Positions 1-10,402 of a DNA stretch of 64,000 bases are shown here, in pieces. The DNA comes from Polytrichum commune. Its lineage: Eukaryota; Streptophyta; Polytrichopsida; Polytrichales; Polytrichaceae. The DNA lies in contig OX485807.1 of the NCBI GenBank assembly GCA_950295325.1, positions 9,017,001 through 9,081,000 on the forward strand. The letters are read 5' to 3'. The position numbers were made by a program, and so were the translations under genes. The notes below the pieces were generated by a model. That model saw only the letters and a program-made list of their open reading frames with translations. It searched no databases and was not told where the DNA came from. Position 1 is the first letter of the stretch; every line of letters starts with the position of its first letter.

Positions 1-24
1 TCCCATGAAGATGAAAGGGAAGGA

Positions 25-30
25 CTATAT
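25..30 (+). promoter_or_regulatory. Possible TATA box of the first extensin-like gene
   Basis: A short TATA-like stretch (CTATAT) lies about 210 bases before the start codon at 239. It is followed by a pyrimidine-rich CTCACTCACTC/CTCTCTGCTCTC tract at about 128-162, as is common around plant transcription starts. If used, it implies a 5' leader of roughly 180 bases. Upstream sequence is cut off by the window edge, so the rest of the promoter cannot be seen. Confidence 0.35.
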
Positions 31-238
31 CAACCCCACCCTGGTGACTACTGCTGCACTCATCACTCTCCAGCCCCGCAGTCCACAGCGTCCCTGAGTC
101 TTAAGCTTGCTCAACTCCCCTGGAGCTTCTCACTCACTCACTCACTCCCTCTCTGCTCTCTCCAAGCTCATCCACTGGTTGCTGCACCGGAGTCTATTAA
201 CTTGAGCTAGAGCAAAGGATCGGCAGCCAGCTTTCAAG

Positions 239-787
239 ATGAGGTCTTGTCATGAGTCGGCTATGGTGGCTGTGTTGGTGGCTGCAGCATTGGTGATGAG
301 CTGCATGGTGTTGCCTTCTTCGGTGGAGGCAGCAAGAGCGGGGCCCAGCTTTGGGTCACAGAAGGACTTGTCAAGCTTGCTCCCCAGCTTGCCTGGCTGC
401 CCTCCTCCTCCTTCCCCTACAGACCCTTCCAGTAGTACTCCCGCCTACTCTCCCCCAGATTACTCTAGCCCTGCTCCTGCTTACTCCAGCCCTGCCCCCG
501 CTTACTCTAGCCCATCTCCTGCGTACTCTAGCCCTGCTCCAGTTTACCAGTCTCCCACATACTCTCCTTCCCCTGTCTACTCTCCATCTCCAGTTTACTC
601 CCCATCTCCTGTCTACTCTCCTTCCCCAGTCTACACCTCTCCCTCTCCTGTCTACAGCTCTCCTTCTCCAGTTTCCCAGACTCCCTCACCTGTCTACTCT
701 CCCTCACCTGTCTACTCCCCCTCCCCTGTCTACTCTTCCCCTTCCCCTGTCTCCACCAGCCCTTCACCTCCTGCCGGTGGCTACTAG
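239..787 (+). CDS. Secreted extensin-like proline-rich protein
   Basis: An intronless 182-residue reading frame. Residues 1 to about 31 form a signal peptide: a basic start, the hydrophobic core [18 protein letters not shown], then SSVEAARA. The mature part opens with a short non-repetitive segment ([22 protein letters not shown]) and then becomes Ser/Pro/Tyr repeats, first [11 protein letters not shown] units and then many SPSPVY units. It ends in SPSPPAGGY. Repeats of this kind are typical of hydroxyproline-rich cell-wall glycoproteins (extensin-like), where prolines are hydroxylated and glycosylated and tyrosines can be cross-linked; the wall role is inferred from the family. The classical SPPPP extensin motif is rare here, so it is extensin-like and not a canonical extensin. 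The same N-terminal segment and C-terminus occur in the gene at 4127, showing a local duplication. The ATG is the first in frame after a plausible leader. Long reading frames in other frames over this gene are by-products of the repeats. Confidence 0.85.
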   Translation: MRSCHESAMVAVLVAAALVMSCMVLPSSVEAARAGPSFGSQKDLSSLLPSLPGCPPPPSPTDPSSSTPAYSPPDYSSPAPAYSSPAPAYSSPSPAYSSPAPVYQSPTYSPSPVYSPSPVYSPSPVYSPSPVYTSPSPVYSSPSPVSQTPSPVYSPSPVYSPSPVYSSPSPVSTSPSPPAGGY

Positions 788-3700
788 ACTTTTGCATGTC
801 AGTATCTTTTGACAGGTATACTATTCTTCTCAACTTTGATCGATTTTGTAACCTTTTATCAATGCAATGTGCCTAGTTATAATGGCTTAGGTTGTGCTTG
901 AGTATGAACATTGCCTTAGAAGTAAGGCTTATGATGCTTGAATGGCAGGATTGGGTTATACTATTGTCGCATGCCTTCCAACACGATTCAAGGATAACCC
1001 AAGGGTAACCTAAGAAATCAATGAAATGCTTGGGTACTTATGCCTGAAGGCCTGGGTTTTGCTTGGGTTGTAGGCTTCTTCAAGGTGTAGGAGTTCATTG
1101 TGACTAAGTTTGCCCACCTTTGGATCCGTACTGTAGTGTCTCACGGACCATGCAATACGTTTCAGGATTTGGGGGGGTTTTTGGCAGCCTGGATGCTGAG
1201 GTGGATTTTCATTTTGTGGTTTTCAGGACGTTTGTCATGAGCGCAATGTGCATGTCGAGATTTGCTTTGGCGGCAACAGTTTTAACTTGGGCTGAGGAGC
1301 GTCCCAAAAGGGGGGGAACGGATCGGCTTGTAACAACTTCTTCGTGTAGGAGACTACATTACAGTAGTCAGATTCTTGAGTTGTGAGTGAGAAAAAAAAG
1401 GTTCCAGCCAATCATGACCTGCACAATGCCGCTTGTTCTTACAGTTATAGCGATGGCGGGTGCATTATTTCAAGCTGCCACTGATTTGATTTGCTTAGTT
1501 GGCCTAAATTAGGAATGGGTAGCACAAAGTACTCTAGTTGCAATGGCCTTCTCATTTATTTAATCGTCGAAGACAATATTTCTGTCCACATCTATTCACT
1601 GTCACTGATTTCAAAATGTGCACTGTCACTCCATATTTTTCGTGGATAGTTTGTTCAGTACTGGGTAACTCGCACTCACAAGCTTTTTATATAGTTCTTG
1701 TGAAAGTAATATTGACCTCAAATTGGTTATTTTCCTGCGAAGACCCACCAGGCTTACTTTTGATTAACTTGAAGAAATTTTGACTCTCCTTATATGTAAC
1801 TCATTTGGGAAGTTGGAAGTGGTCACCATTGGCCCCACATGCCTTATCTTCAACATCCCTTTCTCAACCCTGATTGATTAAATACGTAATAGCTAATGCA
1901 ATGTAACTGATTAAAGTTAATCCCGAATAAGCTGTATCAGAACATATTCTGAGCTGCTTTGAAGAAATGTTCTGAGAATTTTCACCAAGGAAATGCAAAG
2001 CAGAGAACAATGGCTCTGGAACATAATGTCTAAACTACATTGTAATGCCATTTCTCCCCTGCAGTACAATCATGAGAATTCCAGACATTAACCGGCGAGG
2101 GTGCCTGGGAGGGAACTTCTCCCTAGCCCGACTACATTAGATGAAACTGCACCTGATGTTTTGTTCATCTCCTAAGTGACCAAATAGCAGAGGATAAGTT
2201 ACTGAGACAGTTCAATGTGGTAGTAATGTGGGTGTAAGTACTTTCTACACATTGTAAAACTCTTAGTAAAACATATTGGAAATTTCTCCCTGTGATTTCT
2301 TTGTGTTCAATTTAATGAAACAAGTGATAAGTAGCGGATTCAGTCCATGATGAAGGTTTGTGGGCCATGACTCAATTGGCCACCTTCATTGGCGTGGATA
2401 TAGCAATATTTGATGTACTAAGCACGGTGACCAAAAATACGTCTACTGATGAGACTGGACTGCGTTCATTCTACATTAACCATTGTAGAATACGCAATTG
2501 TCGCCACAATTGGGAGAGAGCTCACTCTTCACTATGACCTCCGAAAGCTTTTGCATCTCAAATCTGATTTTGAAACTTGAAGGCCATTCTGTTTCACTCA
2601 GAATTGCTAATTGGATGAGCTTATGACTTCTCATTTTGTGAGGTTGGAAGTGCTCACAATTAGGCCACTCACGTTCTCTGCAACAGATTCCCCTCATCCC
2701 TGCTTGAGGACTAATTTGGATAGCTCATGCAATGCATAGATTTACCTGATTATTGATTTCTCCAGATTCTGGTTACGGCGATTAGGTCTCAATCATCAGA
2801 ACCTTCAGACTCACTGCTTAAGAAGGCTCATGTACTGTTTCCAGTCATCCAGCTGTAACAAACAGCAAGAAAAATGTTAGTCTTCATCCTTGGAGGAGCG
2901 GATTCTGCAAGAAGCTGCATTTGCTCATCATGATGTCTCCCATGACCGTCCTGCTGCCGGTCACCGAAGCGATGTGTAAGTACTACTGAGTGAGCCTTTT
3001 AAGAGGTTGGTGGAGAAGCATGTGCTGGACGTTGGTTAGTTATCACAAGGTAACTGTTGCCAGCCTGCCGTAGCTGGGAAGACACCTCATTTAATCAGCT
3101 TGGAATTAAGTGCTTGGCGTGTTCATCAGCATCCCACTATTACATTTATATTCACCATAAAAATATATCATGGGCCCTGATCTCTGCCATAGGACACATG
3201 CTAGCTAGCTGGGAGGTTATAAGCAAGGGATCATAATATTGCAGTACTCTTATTGACCCTGAAGCAGATATTTCTACAGAATAATCCAGTACACTGCACT
3301 TTGGCTCCGTGTTGGCAACTCTCCCTTTTAGAACATTGGTTTCTAAGCAACGTCTAGTAAATTGGTAAATTTTTGTTTCACAAAGAGGAGAAACATCCTT
3401 GGAAAGAGGAATCATTGATACAAATTGTGTTTGAGTTAGAAAAGGTTTGCACTTTCAAAAGTCATTTGAAGAACTAATTAGAAGTAATTTTTCTAAAACA
3501 TGGGTCACCATCCAGACCATTTAGGTGTATAGTTTCATTTTAAAGAAAATTTGTAAAATTCCTTGAAACTTATACCCTCAAAAATATTTAGAATTCGAAA
3601 GTAGCTCCCAAACAGTGCTTCATAGAAATGGTTTACCAGCTCCAAACGAAGTTCTATAGACGGTGAGACCCCTGCCAGTGCTACAGATAGTTGCCACCCG

Positions 3701-4009
3701 GGACTTTGGCATGGTAGTAGACTTTCTTCAGTTGGAACAAAGGATTCACTTTGCCAACCAGAATATATGATCCAAAGTGCATGGCAATGGGCCACTTTCT
3801 TCATAATTTGGGAGAAAAGAAGACTCACTTTGCCAGCCAGAACATATGATCCTACAATCATCTCTGCCATGCAGTCATGCTCCTCCCACCATGAGTTCCA
3901 GTGAATCCTTGCACCCATTGAGCTGCCTGACAGAAAATTATTGACCCACTAGACGAAACCTTCCTCACTGACAGGGTAGCTCAGCTCTTGAATCTCTCCG
4001 GTTGCTACT
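788..4009. other. Intergenic, no gene seen
   Basis: The 3' flank of the first extensin-like gene and spacer up to the second. Short reading frames here (for example 1120-1386 and 3535-3918) have no recognisable motif, unlike the neighbouring genes. One small direct repeat of about 28 bases (TCACTTTGCCAACCAGAATA and its near copy) occurs at about 3745 and 3826. Nothing else could be supported. Confidence 0.5.
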
Positions 4010-4018
4010 CTATATATC
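4010..4018 (+). promoter_or_regulatory. TATA box of the second extensin-like gene
   Basis: CTATATATC lies about 110 bases upstream of the ATG at 4127, a normal plant distance once a leader of about 80 bases is allowed. The leader between them is C/T-rich (CCTCACTCACCCACC), resembling the leader of the first gene at 128-162, which supports common descent of the two promoters. Confidence 0.5.
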
Positions 4019-4126
4019 AGCTGCCTGTTGCCCATATCCTCACTCACCCACCAGCTAAGATCTTCTGCAGCCTATCCTCCTTCGACAGTAACTTGTCTTG
4101 TTAGCTGCTAGCTTTGTGGCTGCAAG

Positions 4127-4387
4127 ATGGCGAGTTCTCAAAGGATGGCCATGGTGTTCATGGTGGCAGTATTGTTGGGCTCCCTGTTGATGCCCTCAGT
4201 TTCCGAGGCCAGAGATGTGCCCAGTGCCAATTTGGGGTCGGAGAAGATCGACTTGTCCAGCTTGCTGCCCAGCTGCCCACCTCCTCCCAGTCCTCCCAGC
4301 TGCCCTCCTCCCCCTGCCCCTACTGACACTCCCACTTACACTTCCCCTGCCTACACCTCTCCCTCTCCTCCTGCTGGCGGCTACTAG
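4127..4387 (+). CDS. Short secreted proline-rich protein, paralogue of the gene at 239
   Basis: An intronless 86-residue protein. Residues 1 to about 28 are a signal peptide (MAMVFMVAVLLGSLLMP core, ending SVSEA). The mature protein begins [21 protein letters not shown], followed by CPPPPSPPSCPPPPAP, a short TDTPTYTSPAYTSP stretch and the ending SPSPPAGGY. The DLSSLLPS...CPPPPSP segment and the SPSPPAGGY terminus match the gene at 239-787, but the long SPSPVY array is missing, so the two differ mainly in repeat number. This suggests unequal repeat gain or loss after tandem duplication. Two Cys-Pro4 units could allow disulfide links. Function in wall or apoplast is inferred from signal peptide and composition only. 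The upstream TATA element at 4010 and short leader support the start. Confidence 0.8.
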   Translation: MASSQRMAMVFMVAVLLGSLLMPSVSEARDVPSANLGSEKIDLSSLLPSCPPPPSPPSCPPPPAPTDTPTYTSPAYTSPSPPAGGY

Positions 4388-4419
4388 TCTATCATCTCCT
4401 CTACACTCGGAGCTGTCCT

Positions 4420-5620
4420 GCCGAGGTAAACTAGTAAACTTTCTCAACCTCACACACCCATGGGATTATTAGTTTTCAATGCTGTGGGATACTGCTCTGT
4501 TTGATCAACTCATTGGAGTGGGAAGTACTTGTAAGTCTAGATTCTTCAATGTTGCTCGACAGCATCAAGGTAAGTACGTACCGGTCATTCTAAAAATCAG
4601 TCTGGTAGCTGCAATTGGTTTAGTATGTTGCACACATTTGAATCTGAATAGTCTTCCAAGATGCTAACCTCAGGTCCAGATTTTTGTGAATTCGATGTGG
4701 AATACTAATAAGTTCTAGATAGTTCAATGCCAAGGCAAACTAGTACTCAAACTCGCACTTCCTTAAGATTATTAGCTGTCAACGGTGTGGGATACTGTTC
4801 TGTTTTATCAATTCATTGGAGTGGGAATCACTTTAAGTCTAGATACTCGAATGTAGCTTGACACACTAGAAGAAGCTTTGTTTGCCGGTGACATGAAACT
4901 TTGTACAGCATTAAGGTAAGTACGTTTTGATCATTATAAAAGTCATCTGCAGTCTGGTAGCTGCAAATGTTTTATTTTAGCGAGTTGCAGCACATTTGGA
5001 TCTGAATACTCTTTCAAGATGCTAACCTCAGGTTCAGATTTTTCTGGATTCAATGTGGAATAGTGTTAAGTCTAGATGGTTCAATGCCAAGGTAAACTAG
5101 TTACTGTACTTAAACTCACAAATCTATGGGATTTGTAGTCAGTGCCAAATGGTGTGGGACACTGTTCTGTTTGATCGATTCATTGGAGTGGGAATTACTT
5201 GTGAGTCTAGATACTTTAATGTGGCTCACCAGCATTCAAAGGTAGGTACAGGTCATAAATAACATCTGTAGCCTGGTAGCTGCATATGTTTCAGTGGCAG
5301 CACATTCAGATCTGAATGGTCTTTGAAGCTGCTAACCTCAGGGTCAATTGTTTGTGGGTTCGATGTGGAATACTTCTAAGTCTGGATATTAATTCAATGT
5401 AGATCGACAGGAGTAATTGGTACTGGTCATAAAACAACATCTGCATATATTAGATGCAAAAGTTTAAGTGGGTTGCAGGACATTCTAATCTGAACAGACT
5501 TCCGTACCAATTTTTTTTAGATTGAAGTTGGTGGGATACTTGTAAGCGTAAATAGTCAAACTGAGACTCATACTCTGAGTACTCAAGCTCACACTCTCGA
5601 GGGATTAGTTATCACTGGCG
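4420..5620 (+). repeat. Degenerate tandem array of about 310-360-bp units behind the second extensin-like gene
   Basis: Starting in the probable 3' untranslated region, the same series of blocks recurs. The blocks are AGGTAAACTAGT, then GTGTGGGATACTGTTCTGTT, then ATTGGAGTGGGAA, then AAGTCTAGAT, then GGTAAGTACGT, then TCTGGTAGCTGCAA, then GATGCTAACCTCAGG, then TTCGATGTGGAATACT. Full or near-full units begin at about 4420, 4728 and 5088. Shorter and more decayed copies continue to about 5620 and traces to about 5820. No coding potential is seen. Confidence 0.75.
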
Positions 5621-6670
5621 TATGATACTATTCTACATGATCAATAATGCCGTCTTTAAATGGAGTCCGTGATTTATAACAGTAGAAATACCTGTTGGTA
5701 GACTAACAAGTTCAATGTAGCTCGACAGGATTGGTACTGGTCATAAAAATCATAAATGTTGTAGTATATTTCAACATATTTAACTCTGAATAGTCTTTCA
5801 AGATGTTTTAGTTTCCAGCACATAGTTCAGATCTGAATCATTCTTTCAAAATTCTAATTAGCCGTACAGTTTGTGTGTGGGGTTTCAGATGGAATTTGCA
5901 CCAGCAAGTAGGCGATGACGGTATTATTGTCAATCAACTATCACCATTCAATGTTGCTTGATATCACTCAGATGGAGAGAGCTTTGCAACTCTTATTTAT
6001 CACATGAAAAGTATTCATGATTTCTTTAAGCTGCCGCTTCTTAGTGGTGAAGTTGGCGATTGCTTAGTGTTTCATAGCCCAGAGTGTAATTTAGGCCAAC
6101 CCTCTGGACAATAAGAAAGGGTCACTCCCTTTTATTTTCATGATTTTGTGCATATCTTTGTTTTCAGAGGATTGTGGCCATGAAACTCATGCATGACATG
6201 ATTGAGTACTGCATCTGAAATTAGTTGGTGCTCAGTAACCACTTTAGTTTTTGTTCTCAAGTTCTTTCCGGATCCCATTGCTGGTTAGGAATAATACCAG
6301 GGACCTTCATGCGAAGTGAATCATGCATTCCACACTCATTCCACATGGACACTTCAATTTGTATGCTCATTGCTAACAAACTCGATTGCAAAAGAGGTTG
6401 ATTTCTCATCCACAGGATGAGCTGGGATTTGAGCATTCATTCTAATCACACCCGTCTGCTTGATGGAAAAAATGTGAAACAAATGTCAGGAGAAAATCTA
6501 CTGTGAACTAGATCTGATCACTTTCACTGACAGAAAATTCATTCCATTCTCCACTGAGCAGGGGAGTGAGCCAAACATTTGCAAACTCAAAATTGGCATA
6601 CAATTCAACTAAGTCTAATTTTGTCTGAACACTTTTATCGTCCCCACCACTGCAACAAAATGTACCAACC
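5621..6670. other. Intergenic, no gene seen
   Basis: AT-rich sequence with fading traces of the preceding tandem array at its start (ATTGGTACTGGTCATAAAA type blocks near 5730). No convincing reading frame, repeat or RNA signal was found in the rest. Confidence 0.4.
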
Positions 6671-7041
6671 ACACTAAATATGATATTTAGTGTCACCAAT
6701 TCTAATTGTCTTGCTCAATACTAATTGTAAACCGCAGTGTAGTGTCACCAACACTAAATGACAACCCAACAGTATTTGTCATTCCTTGTAATTATTTTGG
6801 GGGATTACAAATTTACAATGTTGCAATTAGTGTCACTTACCAAGTGATATTCCATCCAAATTTCAATCATCCATGACAATATTTCATCACATGTTGCTGA
6901 CAAGAGAGATAGGGTTTTGGCCAATGAGAACTCATCCATCATCCATCAAAATATTTGTTCACTTATTCATAAGAAGTGCCATATGAAAAGTTACAATAGT
7001 GACATAAAATACCATATGACACTAAATATCATAATTAGTGT
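6671..7041 (+). mobile_element. Non-autonomous element with palindromic ends, copy 1
   Basis: Bounded by ACACTAAATATGATATTTAGTGT at 6671-6693, a near-perfect palindrome, and by ACACTAAATATCATAATTAGTGT at 7019-7041. The ends are therefore also inverted repeats of each other. The interior contains blocks found again, inverted, at 20341-20714 (TTGGCCAATGAGAACTCATCC; ATGACAAATACTGTTGGGTT in reverse). Ends reading CACTA...TAGTG recall CACTA transposons, but I see no clean 3-bp target duplication, so the superfamily is unsettled. Related blocks (AAGATATTTTTGAGCAT, GACAAGTGTCATGTGGGTAC) continue to about 7250. Confidence 0.55.
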
Positions 7042-7283
7042 AGTTTGTTTTTTAATGTACTCATACAACGATTTCTCTTAAGTAGTGTCACGTCCATTAA
7101 TTGTCATCATGACACTAGAAGTGCAAAATTATTGTTATGACATTTAGTATAGCACATTGGCCTAGTGCTTGAGATGCTAGGATTTTTTGTGTTAGATAAA
7201 GATATTTTTGAGCATGCAAATGACAAGTGTCATGTGGGTACACTAATGATCAACCTTGGGTGGAGCTCTCTTTTAGTAGTTGG

Positions 7284-7862
7284 CCCGGGTATGCAACTCC
7301 CGTATTATATGGTCCTGATTATAATCACTTATAATGCGTTTTAGTCCAATATTGAGTGATACAATTTGTTTTCATGTAGGAAACCCTTGTAGCCCTTCTA
7401 ACAAGGAATCCAAAAATGTAATTATATATAGGAAATGAATATATTTTGAAGCATATAATTGCACTAAAAACCTAATTATATGATTTTCTTAATACATGTA
7501 CCATAGGTCAAACTACCAAACTTTTTGGATTTTTTAATAAAATTTTAACATTGTGAATGAATTATAATTTTAATGGGAGGCACCTATTCGTGGCTTATAA
7601 TTTTAATGGGAGGCTTAATAAATATGCAACCCAACTTTTTTTTCATCTCATTTATTTAATTTGGTGTTCACCTAACTTTTTTTTCATCTCATTTTATTTA
7701 ATTTGGTCTTCACCCAACTTTTTTTTCATCTCATTTTATTTAATTTGGTCTTCACCCAAATTTTTGATCATTTTAATTTGATATAATTTTTACAAAAGCC
7801 GTCCTCTAAGCCGTTTTAAGTACGATGCCCCCTGCGTATAATATGGGAGTTGCGTACCCGGG
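7284..7862. mobile_element. hAT-type MITE, copy A, with 8-bp target duplication
   Basis: A 579-bp element flanked by perfect copies of GTAGTTGG (7276-7283 and 7863-7870). The left end reads CCCGGGTATGCAACTCCCG and continues TATTATA; the right end, reverse-complemented, reads CCCGGGTACGCAACTCCCA and continues TATTATA, giving terminal inverted repeats of about 27 bp. An 8-bp duplication is typical of the hAT superfamily. The interior is AT-rich and non-coding. It contains a small tandem expansion at 7630-7760 (three units of 41-42 bp, AACTTTTTTTTCATCTCATT type) that is single in copy B at 9351-9971. It sits right beside the decayed palindrome-ended element, so the two insertions are clustered. 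Confidence 0.85.
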
Positions 7863-7870
7863 GTAGTTGG

Positions 7871-8793
7871 TATGTCTATTTTGATCCCATGGACTATGGT
7901 TTGCACCATGGAAGAAAATAATATTCTAAATAGTCTTGTTAAAGGTGATGCAACCAAATTGTGCATCTTACTATGTATAATATGCAAGAATTTGGAACAA
8001 ACATGTTAATGGAAAATTTTGGCAAGTACCATTCAAAATACAACCAATAACACTTGGATACTAGTTAAAGGGTTACCTTGCAAGACCATACCCAAAACCC
8101 AAAAAGTAATTTGTAATCACAAAACCAACAAAGAAGACATGAATAATGAAAGCTAAACCCTCAACCAAATACACATGGAAAACATTGCAAAGGAAGTGGC
8201 CATTCTGCATCATTAATCTGCATGAAAAAAAACTCAAAAATGCTCAGAAAAAATGTGAGCTTGAGGATCGAGGACTGAGGTTGCGACAAAATCAAAACCA
8301 ATTGTAAAAAGCAGTTGAGAGTGACGGTGGAGGCTGTCAGATTCTAAGCATCCAACGAGGTCCCACATGTCCAACGCCGTTGCAAAATCCAACGGCCGTT
8401 GAGGAGTGCTAGCACATTCCTTCCCCCCAAAACATTCCACAACATTTCCCTCCATACTTATGCATTTGATTCAAATTTGGATAGAAACTACACACTTCTT
8501 CATCTAAGTAGTCAAACTCATAATCATATTATCGATCCTACTACACACTTTAAGAGGGATCCTATGTCTATGACCCTATTTGTTTTATATTGATTACTAA
8601 AATGAAGGACTTATCCACCACCTTATTTTACATATAATCATGTAGGGGACATGTTTCCAATCATGTAGTTTATCTAACAAAAATATAAATTTTACAGTAA
8701 ACAAATTAAATTGACCATGTTTTTTTAATCTCACGTGGTTTTCTAAAATTCCAATAATCACCTCCCTAAGGCAAATTGGTCACTAACCACACT
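7871..8793. other. Intergenic, no gene seen
   Basis: AT-rich spacer between hAT-type MITE A and the decayed reading frame at 8794. A short GC-richer patch around 8340-8440 (CCAACGGCCGTTGAGGAG) looks promoter-like, but no transcription unit can be tied to it. Confidence 0.35.
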
Positions 8794-10402
8794 ATGGACG
8801 ACGCCAAGGACATGTTTTTCAAGGATGCCATGGCTATATTTAGAGGGAAAAAGGAAGGTGAAAGGAAAGAAGTTGTATTGTGAGTGTGTTACACAAACCA
8901 TCGCAAATTCTAGCGAGAATGTGGATGACATGGAGCTTGCAAAGAGACCAAGGGTCTTACCCCCCCCCCCCCCCCGCCCTTATCCTACAACATTTCTTAG
9001 GATGGTGAAGGTGAAGCCTAAGATTTTGTATATGGAGAAGACCAATGAACAGAGGCTCAAGGAGGAGGACCAAAACATTTGTCTTTAGAAAGCAGCAAGT
9101 GAAGAACCTTTGGTGCAAAATGAAGTCATAAAGCTGATTGCTCCACTCCTTAACCAAGATCAAGAACAAGCTATGGCCCAACACCATCAATTGCAAATTG
9201 GGTCACGCAAGTCATACATGTATGTGGGTGCAAGGCTTGGTGATGGCTCCTCGAGCACGTTCCCTCACTTGCCCCCCGGGTTCCCAACACAACAAATTCG
9301 CAACAACATTTTCCACAACAATCATTCATATTCCCAAAGCGAGTGTAGCCCTTGGGTACGCAACTCTCGTATTTTATGGCCTTAATTATAATCACTTGTA
9401 ATGCATTGTTGTCCAATCTCGAGTGATATAATTTGTTTTAATATAGGAAAGTCTTGTAGCCCTTCTTACAAGGAATCCAAAAATATAATCACATATAGAC
9501 AATGAATATTCCTTAAAGTATATAATTATATGAAAAAACCTAATTATATGAGTTTAATTATATAAGTTTTTAATACATGTAGCATAGGCCAAACTACCCA
9601 ACTTTTTGGATTTTAAATATTTTTAAAATAATAAATAAGACTTTCCCAATTTTATTTATTTTACTTGTGTGGATCTTTTAAAATTAGACATTCTACAAGG
9701 TTTTAAAAACATAGGTGTTTCAATTATTTCTATACGTTGTAGATTTTTTGTAATAATATTTATATTTTAAATATATAATTATTATTTTAATAAATAATAA
9801 ATATGCAACCCAACTTTTTCTATGTCTCATTTTATTTAATTTGGTTTTCACCCAAATTTTTGGTCCTTTTATTTCTGTATAATTTGATTGTTTTATATTT
9901 ACAAAAGTCGTCCTCTAAGCCGTTTTCATGTTGATAACCCATGCATATAATATAGGAGTGGCGTACCCGAGGTGTAGCCCCATCATTTTGCATACGCCCC
10001 CATCTAGATAATGGATGACTCCAACTTTTGTGGAGCACCCAGGGGGCCAACACTCTTGCCCCCCTTGCCCTACGGGATGCCTACCACATTAACCCCTTTT
10101 ACCAGTAGGATGACCCCACCATGTTTGGGTTGGGCAGCCCAATCTCCCCCATTCCCGATGTCCCTCTTGGTGTTGTCGACACCCATCCTGTTGCCCAGCA
10201 GATGGGGTCGCTTGACCCAAACCCACCACCACCTTTGGGTGGCCAAGAGCAACATCAAGATGCCCGCGAAGCCCAAATGTTAGATGTTGAGGCCCGCAAG
10301 TTCTTCGTGATATTTTTACCCCCAACCTAGTAGATCTATCAATGCATGATGAGCATGTGGAGACTAGCTTGGAACAAGGGCATGATATTCAACCTGTGTA
10401 GT
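8794..10402 (+). pseudogene. Decayed reading frame of unknown family, split by a MITE
   Basis: An ATG at 8794 opens MDDAKDMFFKDAMAIF..., which meets a stop at 8881. The text continues in the next frame (CVTQTIANSSENVDDMELAK), through a poly-C run at about 8960 coding a proline stretch, then KPKILYMEKTNEQRLKEEDQ and a stop. A further frame gives NEVIKLIAPLLNQDQEQAMA and other Gln/His-rich text. After the MITE at 9351-9971, proline- and glycine-rich frames resume (GSLDPNPPPPLGGQEQHQDA, then VDLSMHDEHVETSLEQG) and end in stops at about 10400. The frame changes and stops show it is broken. I do not recognise the family; it could be a domesticated host gene or the ORF of an unrelated transposon. 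Confidence 0.35.
9351..9971. mobile_element. hAT-type MITE, copy B, with 8-bp target duplication
   Basis: A 621-bp element flanked by perfect GTGTAGCC copies (9343-9350 and 9972-9979). The left end is CTTGGGTACGCAACTCTCG and the right end, reverse-complemented, begins CTCGGGTACGCCACTCC. The interior runs parallel to copy A at 7284-7862, in the same orientation: TTATAATCACTTGTAATGC, CAAGGAATCCAAAAATAT, CAAACTACCCAACTTTTTGG and GTCGTCCTCTAAGCCGTTTT all have counterparts. Non-coding. It interrupts the decayed reading frame of 8794-10402. Confidence 0.85.

Noticed and set aside
351-833. Long alternative-frame reading frames over the first extensin-like gene (351-812 + and 528-833 -)
   Set aside because: They mirror the SPSPVY codon repeats, lack a signal peptide or any coherent motif, and end with the repeat. 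The frame at 239 has the signal peptide and family match.
3535-3918. 127-residue - strand reading frame upstream of the second extensin-like gene
   Set aside because: It contains a direct repeat and no recognisable domain, and no splice or promoter signals support it.
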